Shown piece by piece: positions 10,370 through 17,483 of a DNA stretch of 64,000 bases. This DNA is from Microbacterium sp. cx-55 (GTDB taxonomy: Bacteria > Actinomycetota > Actinomycetes > Actinomycetales > Microbacteriaceae): NCBI RefSeq assembly GCF_021117345.1, contig NZ_CP088261.1, positions 1-64,000 on the forward strand, in the 5' to 3' direction. Position 1 is the first letter of the stretch; each line of letters begins with the position of its first letter. The translations under genes and the position numbers were made by a program. The notes under the pieces were generated by a model. It was not told the origin of the DNA. It did not search any database and was given only the letters and a program-made list of their open reading frames with translations.

Positions 10370-11617
10370 TCAGTCGGTCTCGTCGTCGTCAAAGGCTTCG
10401 AGCACGATTTCCAGGCGCGGGCGCCGCATACCGAGACCGCCGCTGCGCTGGCCGCCTTCGCGGGCGCCCGACATCGCTCCGGGCGGCATCATCATCCGGT
10501 TGCTCGCTCCGGCTCCGGACGCAGCACTGGCGGTCGTCGAGACCGCGGCCGCGGTCGCCATTCCGGTGATTCCGGACGTGTGCATACCGGTCCCCGCGAC
10601 CGAACCCTGTCCGCCCAAGGCGGTGATCGAACCCCCGCCGCCGGCGTTGATGGACCCGGGCGTTCCCCCGGTGCCGGAGACGGTTCCTCCCGACATCGGG
10701 GCATCCGCGGTCAGATCCGCACCGATGCCGTCGATGCGGGTGACGCCGGACGGGCTGTAGTGCCAGGCATCCGCCGTCGAGTTCGCCCGAACCAGGTCGG
10801 CGTAGCCCGAGGCGCCGAGTCGCGTCGCGCCGGAGGCATCCGTGACCGTTCCGGCCGTGATCGACGCCGCCTGTGCGCTTCCGCCGAGGAGGGTCGACAT
10901 CATCGCCCCCGTGTTGCCGAAGAGCGAACGGAGCTGGCCGACGAGCCCGGTGAGGGCCTTTACCGACTTCAGCACCTGCGTGAGTGGTCGCACGACCTTG
11001 TTCACGAGCTGGTTGACCTTGGTCACGACCCGCGCGATCGCGTACCCCATCCCCAGTCCCATGGAGGCGGCCACGACCGCCATCGCTTCGATCGCCACCG
11101 AGATCACCTGCGAGATCGCCTGCTTCACGATCCCCTGCATCCTCGTGACGAGCGTCGAGGCGCTGAGAAGACCGGTCGCCGCGGATTCCGCCCACTCGCC
11201 GGATGCGGCGAGGTGCCGCGAGGTGTCTTGCGCGAACCGGATGTACGTCGTCACCGTGTCGCCCGAAAGGCCCTCGAGATCGCGGAGTCGCGATGTGAGC
11301 ACCGAGCCCGTCTCGCGCATCGTCGCGCCGGCGGACGTCCACTGCCGCGCGACCGACGCGACATTGGACTCGCTGCCGGCCAGCTGCTCGAGCCAGGTGC
11401 TGAGCGGCTTGATGTGGTTCATGACCCACCCGAGGCCGCAACTGGCGATCGTGCCGATCGGATCGCTGAGCGCCGCTCCGGCATTACCGAGCGTGTCGAG
11501 GAACGCGATCCCCCCGTCGAGCCAGTTGCCCTCGCGGACGGCGGACGACAGCGTGCGTCCGTCGTCGAGGAGCCGGCTGCCCGAGTACGGCGAGATGAAG
11601 GCGGCGCCGGTGCTCAC
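10370..11617 (-). CDS. Putative type VII secretion substrate (PPE/WXG-like, Gly-rich tail)
   Basis: A 415-residue protein without a signal peptide. Residues about 50-100 contain DPIGTIASCGLGWVMNHIKP, LSTWLEQLAGS and VASVARQW, a pattern I associate with helical N-terminal domains of actinobacterial type VII secretion substrates. A helical region with a hydrophobic stretch (IEAMAVVAASMGLGMGYAIA) follows near 190-215, and the last 120 residues are Gly/Ala/Ser-rich, ending in an acidic DDDETD. No enzyme or toxin domain is recognisable. The GTG start overlaps the upstream small gene by 4 bases. No secretion machinery (EccB/C/D) lies in this window. Confidence 0.6.
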   Translation of the reverse strand: MSTGAAFISPYSGSRLLDDGRTLSSAVREGNWLDGGIAFLDTLGNAGAALSDPIGTIASCGLGWVMNHIKPLSTWLEQLAGSESNVASVARQWTSAGATMRETGSVLTSRLRDLEGLSGDTVTTYIRFAQDTSRHLAASGEWAESAATGLLSASTLVTRMQGIVKQAISQVISVAIEAMAVVAASMGLGMGYAIARVVTKVNQLVNKVVRPLTQVLKSVKALTGLVGQLRSLFGNTGAMMSTLLGGSAQAASITAGTVTDASGATRLGASGYADLVRANSTADAWHYSPSGVTRIDGIGADLTADAPMSGGTVSGTGGTPGSINAGGGGSITALGGQGSVAGTGMHTSGITGMATAAAVSTTASAASGAGASNRMMMPPGAMSGAREGGQRSGGLGMRRPRLEIVLEAFDDDETD

Positions 11618-11934
11618 AGGCCGAGTCCGTTCTCGAGGTCACGCAGTGTCGTCACGGTGTCGTCTTCGAACTGCTCCCACTGCGCCGCGGTGCCGCGGAG
11701 CTCCCCCGCCGTCCGCAGAAGCAGCGACTCGTCGGCGCCGAGAAGCCCGGATGCGGCCGCCGACATGGCCAGACTCGGCGGCACGAGGAACGCGCACAGG
11801 ATGCCGAACGCACCGGACGCCAGGTCGCCGCCCTTCAGCACCGACAACGCGGATGTCACGTCGTTCGCCAGTGAATCCACGAACGCGGCGTGCTGGCGGA
11901 GCCGGTCGAAATCGAGGGCGATGTCTTCAGCCAT
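11614..11934 (-). CDS. Small EspC/WXG-like type VII secretion target
   Basis: A 106-residue, mostly helical protein: two long helices, with LRQHAAFVDSLANDVTSAL near residues 12-30 and LLRTAGELRGTAAQWEQFEDDTVTTL near 72-97, joined by a Gly/Ala-rich hydrophobic linker. This size and two-helix layout fit the WXG100/EspC group of small partner proteins. A good ribosome site (GGAGACC) precedes ATG 11934. It overlaps the 415-residue gene by 4 bases, so the two are likely made together, perhaps as a heterodimer. The family call is moderate because no exact WXG motif is present. Confidence 0.6.
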   Translation of the reverse strand: MAEDIALDFDRLRQHAAFVDSLANDVTSALSVLKGGDLASGAFGILCAFLVPPSLAMSAAASGLLGADESLLLRTAGELRGTAAQWEQFEDDTVTTLRDLENGLGL

Positions 11935-11954
11935 GGAGGTCTCCTGATTGGTTT

Positions 11955-12326
11955 CTATGCGGTCGGGCCCGCAGAGCGGAGTTGGCGGGTGATCGGGTCG
12001 TCGGGTCCGAGAAGCTGCTCGACGGATTCGAGGGTCGCGCGACGGGAATCAGCTTCGGCCGCGCGGATGAGGCCCAGGATCTCGTGCGACAAGCGCTGGG
12101 CGCCTCGCCCCAGTGCGGGCTCCGAGATGCGCAGCGCCGTGACGCGCCCGGTCGAGTCGACCTCGAGCCGGATATCGCGACGCGGCGAAACGGCCTCGCC
12201 GCGTACCTGCGCGAGGGCTGCTTCGAACGCGGGCATCTTCGCGGCGCGCTCCTCACTGCGGCGGGCGTCGGCCTCGACCCGGGCGAGAACCTCATCGGGG
12301 TCCGCGTACACGTCATCAAAAGACAC
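11955..12326 (-). CDS. YbaB/EbfC-like protein (EspL-type)
   Basis: A 123-residue protein with the YbaB/EbfC fold pattern: an N-terminal helix (DPDEVLARVEADARRSEER), a beta-rich middle with DIRLEVDSTGRVTALRIS, and a C-terminal helix. It starts at GTG 12326 and lies 20 bases upstream of the EspC-like gene. In mycobacteria the YbaB-like protein EspL is encoded beside ESX-1 substrates and stabilises them. By analogy this one may be a chaperone or regulator of the two downstream proteins. The fold call is from sequence; the role is inference. Confidence 0.65.
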   Translation of the reverse strand: MSFDDVYADPDEVLARVEADARRSEERAAKMPAFEAALAQVRGEAVSPRRDIRLEVDSTGRVTALRISEPALGRGAQRLSHEILGLIRAAEADSRRATLESVEQLLGPDDPITRQLRSAGPTA

Positions 12327-12365
12327 GTCGTCACCGTAAACCAGACCCGTGAACAGCGCGGAGAG

Positions 12366-12374
12366 TTATCCACA
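12366..12374 (+). promoter_or_regulatory. DnaA box in the YbaB/Nudix divergent intergenic region
   Basis: A perfect TTATCCACA sits between the divergent YbaB-like and Nudix genes, about 40 bases from each start. It could bind DnaA outside oriC and link this promoter region to the replication cycle. It could also be a chance match near the origin. Confidence 0.5.
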
Positions 12375-12406
12375 GGTCACACGGAGACGGTTATAGAGTC
12401 GCCCGC

Positions 12407-12832
12407 ATGGATCTGCGCGTCGCGGCTTATGCGGTCATCACGGATGAGGATGACCGCATCCTGCTCGCCCACTGGATGGAGGGCCGCCACAGCGCCTGGA
12501 CGCTCCCCGGCGGCGGCCTCGAAGCGGGCGAGGACCCCGAGCACGCGGCACGCCGCGAGATCCTGGAAGAGACCGGATACCGCGCGATGGTCGGACCGCT
12601 TCTCGGCATCCATTCGCGAGTGATCCCGGCGGGCCGGCGCATCGCCGAGTCCGAAGAGCCGTTGCACACGCTGCGGATCGTCTACCGGGGGCGGATCACC
12701 GGCGGCGAGCTCCGCGATGAGCTCGATGGATCGACCGACGAGGCACGGTGGTTCCCCGTGGCTGAGGTATCGGCGTTGCAGCGCGGAAAGCTCGTCGACA
12801 TCGGCCTGCGGATGGCCGGGCTGCTCGACTGA
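12407..12832 (+). CDS. Nudix hydrolase
   Basis: A 141-residue Nudix enzyme that probably hydrolyses a nucleoside-diphosphate derivative. The full Nudix box (G-x5-E-x7-REUxEExGU) is at residues 36-58, with GLEAGEDPEHAARREILEE inside it. The substrate cannot be told from sequence; the protein lacks extra domains. It is divergent from the YbaB-like gene with 80 bases between them, which hold a DnaA box. It stands alone, with the convergent YbaK gene downstream. Confidence 0.9.
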   Translation: MDLRVAAYAVITDEDDRILLAHWMEGRHSAWTLPGGGLEAGEDPEHAARREILEETGYRAMVGPLLGIHSRVIPAGRRIAESEEPLHTLRIVYRGRITGGELRDELDGSTDEARWFPVAEVSALQRGKLVDIGLRMAGLLD

Positions 12833-12850
12833 CCTCGCGGCGCGAGTGGT

Positions 12851-13336
12851 CTACGACGCGTCGGGAAGAGGCGCCGTGATGTCGGCAACCGTCGCCGACA
12901 GCGCAGCGATGAGCTCGTCTGCATCTGTGAACAGGCTGTACCCGTGGGCGCCCGCCCCCAGCGCGATGCGGCGACCCCGAATGCGCTCGTCCGCGAAAAC
13001 AGGCCACGGATGCGTGCTCCCGAGCGGCACGATCGTGCCCCGCTCGTAGCCGGTCGCTGCCAGGGCGCGGTCCGCATCCGGCATGTGGAGCTTGTTCACC
13101 CCGACCACCGCGCGAAGCTTCGGCCACGAGATCGCCCGGTCACCGGGAACCAGGGCGAAAAGGTAGCTGCCGTCGCTTCTGCTGACGACCAGCGTCTTCA
13201 CGATGTCGTCGGGCTCGAGGCCGAGAAGCGCCGCGGCTTCGGCGAGGCTGCCCGCTGCCGGGCGTTCGACGAGCTCGACGGAAAGACCGAGGGCGGATGC
13301 GGCCTGCCGCACCCGCCCCGTCGGATCTCCACTCAC
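12851..13336 (-). CDS. YbaK/EbsC family aminoacyl-tRNA deacylase-like protein
   Basis: A 161-residue single-domain protein of the YbaK/ProX family, which clears mischarged aminoacyl-tRNAs such as Cys-tRNA(Pro). The conserved pattern VKTLVVSRSDGSYLFALVPGDRAIS with K near residue 47, VNKLHMPDADRALAATGYERGTIVPLG and a final ADELIAAL is visible. The GTG start overlaps the stop of the upstream gene (GTGA). The exact tRNA substrate is not predictable. Confidence 0.88.
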   Translation of the reverse strand: MSGDPTGRVRQAASALGLSVELVERPAAGSLAEAAALLGLEPDDIVKTLVVSRSDGSYLFALVPGDRAISWPKLRAVVGVNKLHMPDADRALAATGYERGTIVPLGSTHPWPVFADERIRGRRIALGAGAHGYSLFTDADELIAALSATVADITAPLPDAS

Positions 13337-13914
13337 GCGTCAGGCGCGCGCAGCGGGTCGTCGGCGACCCAGAGCTCGTCGTCGGCGCGCAGCGTCTGCC
13401 AGGCGGCGTACAGCACGCCACCGGCGGCCACGACACCGAGGAGGATGGCGATGACGCCGCCCGCTCCGATGCCCTTCTTCTGCGGCTCGAGCGCCGACAG
13501 CTTGCCCGAGAGAGCCCGCGTCGCCTTCTTCGAGTACTTGGCGGCCTTCTTCTGGTACTTGGCCGTGTCGACCGAGATGCCCCGACCCGACGCGATGCGC
13601 GACCGCGTGTCGTTGGCGGCGTCCCACACCGACAGTGCGCCACCGACGAGCGCGCCGGCAGCCGGCACCACGTTCTCGGAGAGCACCTTGCGAGACACCT
13701 TCACGCCGCGGTCGACGTACGGAGCCGCGTAGCGGTCGTACCCGTCGTGCACGGCAGGCACGATCTGCTCGCGGTTGTAGTGGCCGATCTGTCGCCCGGC
13801 TTCGCGCGCGACGTCCGCGGCTTCACCGACGAGCACCTGCTGGGTTTCCCACACCTTCGTGGCGTGGTTCTGGAGCTTTCGAAGCTCCTTCTTCCGCTTG
13901 CGGCTGAGGCTCAC
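13333..13914 (-). CDS. Small membrane protein of unknown function
   Basis: A 193-residue protein with a very basic N-terminus (SRKRKKELRKLQ), a long amphipathic helical middle, and one hydrophobic segment around residues 150-175 (GAGGVIAILLGVVAAGGVLYAAW) followed by a short acidic tail. The layout suggests a membrane-tethered cytoplasmic protein. I do not recognise a named family; similar proteins occur in Microbacteriaceae. It overlaps the YbaK gene by 4 bases. A clear ribosome site is not obvious in front of the ATG. Confidence 0.75.
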   Translation of the reverse strand: MSLSRKRKKELRKLQNHATKVWETQQVLVGEAADVAREAGRQIGHYNREQIVPAVHDGYDRYAAPYVDRGVKVSRKVLSENVVPAAGALVGGALSVWDAANDTRSRIASGRGISVDTAKYQKKAAKYSKKATRALSGKLSALEPQKKGIGAGGVIAILLGVVAAGGVLYAAWQTLRADDELWVADDPLRAPDA

Positions 13915-14012
13915 GTGAGATCCCCCTATTCATGGGTTGTCGTCTGCTCATCCTGCCAGAGGAACCGGCCCGAGAAGGCGGGGCTTGCAGGGAACTCTGA
14001 GAGAATGTACCC

Positions 14013-14570
14013 ATGGCCCAGCACACTGCCGTTGCAACGATCCACACCAACCACGGCGATATCGTCGTCAACCTGTTCGGCGATCACGCGCCGCGCACCG
14101 TCCAGAACTTCATCGGACTCTCCGACGGGTCCCAGTCCTGGACCGACCCGGCCACCGGCAAGCCCGGTGAAGGAGCGCTCTACTCCGACGTCGTGTTCCA
14201 CCGCATCATCCCGAACTTCATGATCCAGGGCGGCGACCCGCTCGGTCAGGGCACGGGCGGACCCGGCTACAACTTCAACGACGAGATCCACCCCGAGCTC
14301 ACCTTCCAGCAGCCCTACATCCTCGCAATGGCGAACGCGGGTCTGCGCCGCAACGCGATCACGGGCAAGGCCGAGGGCACCAACGGTTCGCAGTTCTTCA
14401 TCACGACCGACCCGACCCCGTGGCTGCAGGGCAAGCACTCGATCTTCGGCGAGGTCGCGGATGACGCGTCCCGCGCCGTCGTCGACGCGATCGCCGCGGT
14501 GCCGACCGGTGCCGGCGACCGCCCGGTCGAGCCCGTCGTCATCTCCACGATCGACATCGCCACGGTCTGA
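14013..14570 (+). CDS. ppiA: Cytoplasmic peptidyl-prolyl cis-trans isomerase (cyclophilin)
   Basis: A 185-residue cyclophilin, a protein-folding prolyl isomerase. It lacks a signal peptide, so it is cytoplasmic. Conserved active-site segments are FHRIIPNFMIQGGDP near residues 66-80, GSQFFITT near 127-134 and a HSIFGEV-like segment. In M. tuberculosis the equivalent ppiA (Rv0009) holds the same place between gyrA and crgA. A second cyclophilin, a lipoprotein, is encoded at 54.7 kb. Confidence 0.96.
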   Translation: MAQHTAVATIHTNHGDIVVNLFGDHAPRTVQNFIGLSDGSQSWTDPATGKPGEGALYSDVVFHRIIPNFMIQGGDPLGQGTGGPGYNFNDEIHPELTFQQPYILAMANAGLRRNAITGKAEGTNGSQFFITTDPTPWLQGKHSIFGEVADDASRAVVDAIAAVPTGAGDRPVEPVVISTIDIATV

Positions 14571-14583
14571 TCACCCTTCATCC

Positions 14584-15459
14584 GTGACGAACCCCGGGTT
14601 CGCGGCGAACCGCGACAACTTCTGCTATCGGCATCCGGACCGGCAGAGCTTCGTGCTCTGCCAGCGCTGCCTGCGAACGATCTGCCCTGAGTGTCAGACG
14701 CAGGCGGCGGTCGGGGTCATCTGCCCCGAGTGCCTCGCGGAACAGCGTCGCGATCAGACGCCCGCGCAGAAGAAGGCGCAGCGCCGGTGGAGCCGCGGCT
14801 CGGGGTCCGTCGCCCTCTCGGGAGACAAGCCCGTCGTCACTTACGCCATCATCGGCGTAACGGCGGCCATCTACGTTCTGCAGCTCCTCGTTCCGGGGTT
14901 GCAGAGTCTGCTTGCGTTCTACGCGGGCTCGCTCTATCCACAGCTGACCGGCGGACCCTTCGAGCCGTGGCGCTTACTCACGGCGGCGCTCGTGCATTCG
15001 TCGTTCTGGCATGTCGGCCTGAACATGCTCGCGCTTCTCATGATCGGCCGGAGCCTCGAGCCCGCGCTCGGCCGCGCTCGCTTCTTCGCGCTCTACGTGA
15101 TCGGAGCGCTCGGCGGCTCCGTCGCGGTCGCCCTCATCGCACCGAACCAGTTCGTGGTCGGGGCGTCGGGCGCGATCTTCGCTCTGTTCGGGGCTTTTGT
15201 CGTGGTAGCCCGGCATCTCGGCGCGGAGATCGGCGGCATCCTGATCGTGCTCGGGATCAACCTCGTGATCGGGTTCATCCCCGGAATGGGGATCTCCTGG
15301 CAGGCCCACGTCGGTGGGCTGATCACGGGCGCCGTGATCGGACTGATCTTCGCTCGTACCCGGCAGCAGCGTCAACGCGGACTGCAGATCGGGCTGCTCG
15401 TCGCGTGGACCGTCGTGCTGATTCTGCTGCTGCTTGTGCCGCCGGTGCTGTACGGCTGA
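14584..15459 (+). CDS. Rhomboid family intramembrane serine protease with N-terminal zinc-finger-like region
   Basis: A 291-residue protein. Residues about 11-50 carry a CYRHPDRQSFVLCQRCLRTICPEC cysteine/histidine cluster typical of a B-box-like zinc finger. Six predicted membrane segments follow, with the rhomboid motifs HSSFWHVGLNML, the catalytic serine in VGASGAIFALFG, and the catalytic histidine in WQAHVGGLITG. I chose GTG 14584 because it begins the usual N-terminus of this group; the in-frame ORF extends upstream into ppiA. The substrate is unknown. Confidence 0.92.
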   Translation: MTNPGFAANRDNFCYRHPDRQSFVLCQRCLRTICPECQTQAAVGVICPECLAEQRRDQTPAQKKAQRRWSRGSGSVALSGDKPVVTYAIIGVTAAIYVLQLLVPGLQSLLAFYAGSLYPQLTGGPFEPWRLLTAALVHSSFWHVGLNMLALLMIGRSLEPALGRARFFALYVIGALGGSVAVALIAPNQFVVGASGAIFALFGAFVVVARHLGAEIGGILIVLGINLVIGFIPGMGISWQAHVGGLITGAVIGLIFARTRQQRQRGLQIGLLVAWTVVLILLLLVPPVLYG

Positions 15460-15465
15460 GTGGAG

Positions 15466-15500
15466 TTATCCACAGATTCATCCACACATGGGGATGAATC
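15466..15500. terminator. DnaA box next to a bidirectional hairpin terminator
   Basis: A perfect TTATCCACA at 15466-15474 is followed at once by a hairpin with arms GATTCATCC (15475-15483) and GGATGAATC (15492-15500). The element lies between the convergent rhomboid and crgA genes, so the hairpin could end both transcripts. There is no clear T-run. Confidence 0.6.
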
Positions 15501-15526
15501 ACACCGGTGTCATTCGGTCGGGCGGG

Positions 15527-15763
15527 TCAGCGCCAGCGCGTGGTCATCAGGAAGCCGACGAAGGCGATCCCGAAGCCGATGACGAGGTTCCATGCATCGA
15601 TACCCGGGATCGGGAACTGCATTCCGCTCAGGTAGAACACCAGCACCCAGATGAGGCCGATGATCATCAGGCCGAGCATGATGGGTTTGAACCAGACGGG
15701 ATTGGGTGCGGGCTCGCCGGACTGGGCGGGCGTGAGGTCCTCGTCGTTCTCCGGGCGTGCCAT
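15527..15763 (-). CDS. crgA: Cell division protein CrgA
   Basis: A 78-residue membrane protein matching CrgA, which interacts with the division machinery (FtsZ/PBP complexes) and helps coordinate septation in actinobacteria. An N-terminal polar tail is followed by NPVWFKPIMLGLMIIGLIWVLVFYL (first segment) and WNLVIGFGIAFVGFLMTTRWR (second segment ending in basic residues). Position between rhomboid and sortase matches the mycobacterial order. Confidence 0.93.
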   Translation of the reverse strand: MARPENDEDLTPAQSGEPAPNPVWFKPIMLGLMIIGLIWVLVFYLSGMQFPIPGIDAWNLVIGFGIAFVGFLMTTRWR

Positions 15764-15844
15764 GAGGACATCTTAACCGGAGGGTCCCTATGGATCCGTG
15801 AACGCCCGGGGCTGATCGACATACGCGACGGTTAGAATCCCGGT

Positions 15845-16654
15845 GTGACCGACCAGCCAGCCGCGACCAGCCGCCGCGACCGCCGATCGACATCGCGCCG
15901 CCCGCGCCGCCGGGTGAGTGTGATCGGTGTCATCGGCGAGCTGCTGATCACCGCGGGTGTCGTCGCTCTGCTCTACGTCTCGTGGCAGATGTGGATCGGA
16001 GACATCATCTACGGCGCCGAGCGGGCGGATGAAGCGCAGGCGCTGTCGCAGCAGTGGCAGCAGGAGTACGAGGAGCAGGCCGCGGCATCCCCGGCGCCCA
16101 CCGAGAGCTCCACGACAGAGCCCTCCTCGTCTGTGCCAACCGAGGTCGAACCGGTCGTGGCTCCGGAAGCCGCCGACGGAGAGACCTTCGGCACAATGTG
16201 GGTACCCCGATGGGGTCCGGACTACGCGATGAAGATCGCGGGAGGCACGTCCCGGGCTCGCACCCTCGATCCCATCGGCATTGGCCATTACCCGAGCACG
16301 CCCATGCCGGGAGCCGAGGGGAACGTCGCCCTCGCGGCGCACCGCACGACGTTCGGCAAACCGTTCAATCGGCTGGCGGATCTGCACGTCGGTGACGCGA
16401 TCGTCATCGAGACGCAGGACGGCTGGTACACCTACCGCTTCCGGACGCTCGAATACGTCACGCCCGATCAGATCGAGGTGACCGCGCCCGTGCCGCAGCA
16501 GCCGGGGCTCGCCGCGAACGGCCGCTACCTGACCATGACGAGCTGCAGCCCCATGTATTCGCTCGCGGAGCGCATCATCGGCTACAGCGTGTTCGATTCC
16601 TTCACGCCGCGCTCGGCGGGCGCACCGGCATCTCTCACCGAGGCGGTCACCTGA
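15845..16654 (+). CDS. Class E sortase
   Basis: A 269-residue sortase that anchors proteins to the cell wall. A basic N-terminus and a membrane segment (about residues 24-47) precede a linker rich in Ser/Thr/Glu/Pro and the sortase domain. The catalytic residues appear to be His166 in AAHRTTFG, Cys234 in TMTSCSP, and Arg243 in ERIIGY. Start is GTG 15845. The stop overlaps the next small gene (TGATG). The substrate sorting signal is not visible here. Neighbours match the actinobacterial origin block. Confidence 0.93.
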   Translation: MTDQPAATSRRDRRSTSRRPRRRVSVIGVIGELLITAGVVALLYVSWQMWIGDIIYGAERADEAQALSQQWQQEYEEQAAASPAPTESSTTEPSSSVPTEVEPVVAPEAADGETFGTMWVPRWGPDYAMKIAGGTSRARTLDPIGIGHYPSTPMPGAEGNVALAAHRTTFGKPFNRLADLHVGDAIVIETQDGWYTYRFRTLEYVTPDQIEVTAPVPQQPGLAANGRYLTMTSCSPMYSLAERIIGYSVFDSFTPRSAGAPASLTEAVT

Positions 16655-16809
16655 TGTACGCAGCGCTCTGGCGTGTTCTTCCCGGCCCGTGGTGGGTGCG
16701 GCTGTTCATCGTGCTGATTCTCGTCGCCGCGGTGCTCTACGGACTGTTCTTCTTCGTCTTCCCGTGGGCCGCCCCATTTCTCAACCCGCAAGAGGTCACC
16801 GTCGAGTGA
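16654..16809 (+). CDS. Small membrane protein (51 residues)
   Basis: A 51-residue protein. It has one hydrophobic segment (about residues 17-37), bounded by Trp/Arg-rich and Pro/Asn-rich ends. The ATG overlaps the sortase stop and the stop overlaps the GTG of the next gene (GTGA), so it lies in a tightly coupled operon. It is likely a small membrane partner of the sortase operon; function unknown. Confidence 0.7.
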   Translation: MYAALWRVLPGPWWVRLFIVLILVAAVLYGLFFFVFPWAAPFLNPQEVTVE

Positions 16810-17483
16810 GCGCGCCGGTGGCGCCGCATCCGATCCTCGTCGTCGACAACCACGACAGCTTCGTGCACACGTTGATCGGCTACTTCGAAGAGCTCGGTGC
16901 GACGGTGTCGGTGCGTGAAGCCGACGAGATCGATCCGGATGCGGCCGCGGCCGCCCTAAAGGGGTTCGCCGGTGTGGTGATCTCTCCCGGGCCGGGTGCC
17001 CCCGAGGACGCAGGCGCCTCGATTGCGGTGGTGCGGGCCGCAGCGGAGCGCGCGCTACCGCTTCTCGGTGTCTGCCTCGGCCACCAGGCGTTGGCCGTCG
17101 CCTACGGCGCGAGCGTGGCGCAGGCACCCGAACTCATGCACGGCATGACGTCGGCGGTGGAGCACGGCGGCACCGGGCTGTTCGCCGGCATCCCGTCGCC
17201 GTTCACGGGCGGGCGTTACCACTCGCTCTCGGTGCGCCCCGAGACGATCCCCGCCGATCTGGTCGTCACGGCGCGCACCGCCGAGGGCACGGTGATGGCG
17301 CTCGCGCATCGGACGCTGCCGCTCGTGGGCGTGCAGTTCCACCCCGAGAGCGTGCTGACCGAGCACGGATACCGCCTGTTGGGCGGCTGGCTCGAGTCGA
17401 CCGGGCTGACGGATGCGGCGGCCCGTGGAGCGGAGATGTCTCCGCACCGGGGGCGCGCGGCGCTCAGCCCGAGCAGTGCGTGA
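16806..17483 (+). CDS. Class I glutamine amidotransferase (anthranilate/ADC synthase component II-like)
   Basis: A 225-residue class I amidotransferase of the TrpG/PabA type, which supplies ammonia from glutamine to chorismate-using synthases. The nucleophile Cys90 in GVCLGHQAL and the His179/Glu181 pair in FHPES are present, as is the N-terminal VVDNHDSFVHTL. Start is GTG 16806, overlapping the small upstream gene. No component I gene is nearby, so whether it serves tryptophan or folate synthesis cannot be told. In M. tuberculosis the same position is named trpG. The 3' end overlaps pknB by 20 bases on the opposite strand. Confidence 0.93.
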   Translation: MSAPVAPHPILVVDNHDSFVHTLIGYFEELGATVSVREADEIDPDAAAAALKGFAGVVISPGPGAPEDAGASIAVVRAAAERALPLLGVCLGHQALAVAYGASVAQAPELMHGMTSAVEHGGTGLFAGIPSPFTGGRYHSLSVRPETIPADLVVTARTAEGTVMALAHRTLPLVGVQFHPESVLTEHGYRLLGGWLESTGLTDAAARGAEMSPHRGRAALSPSSA

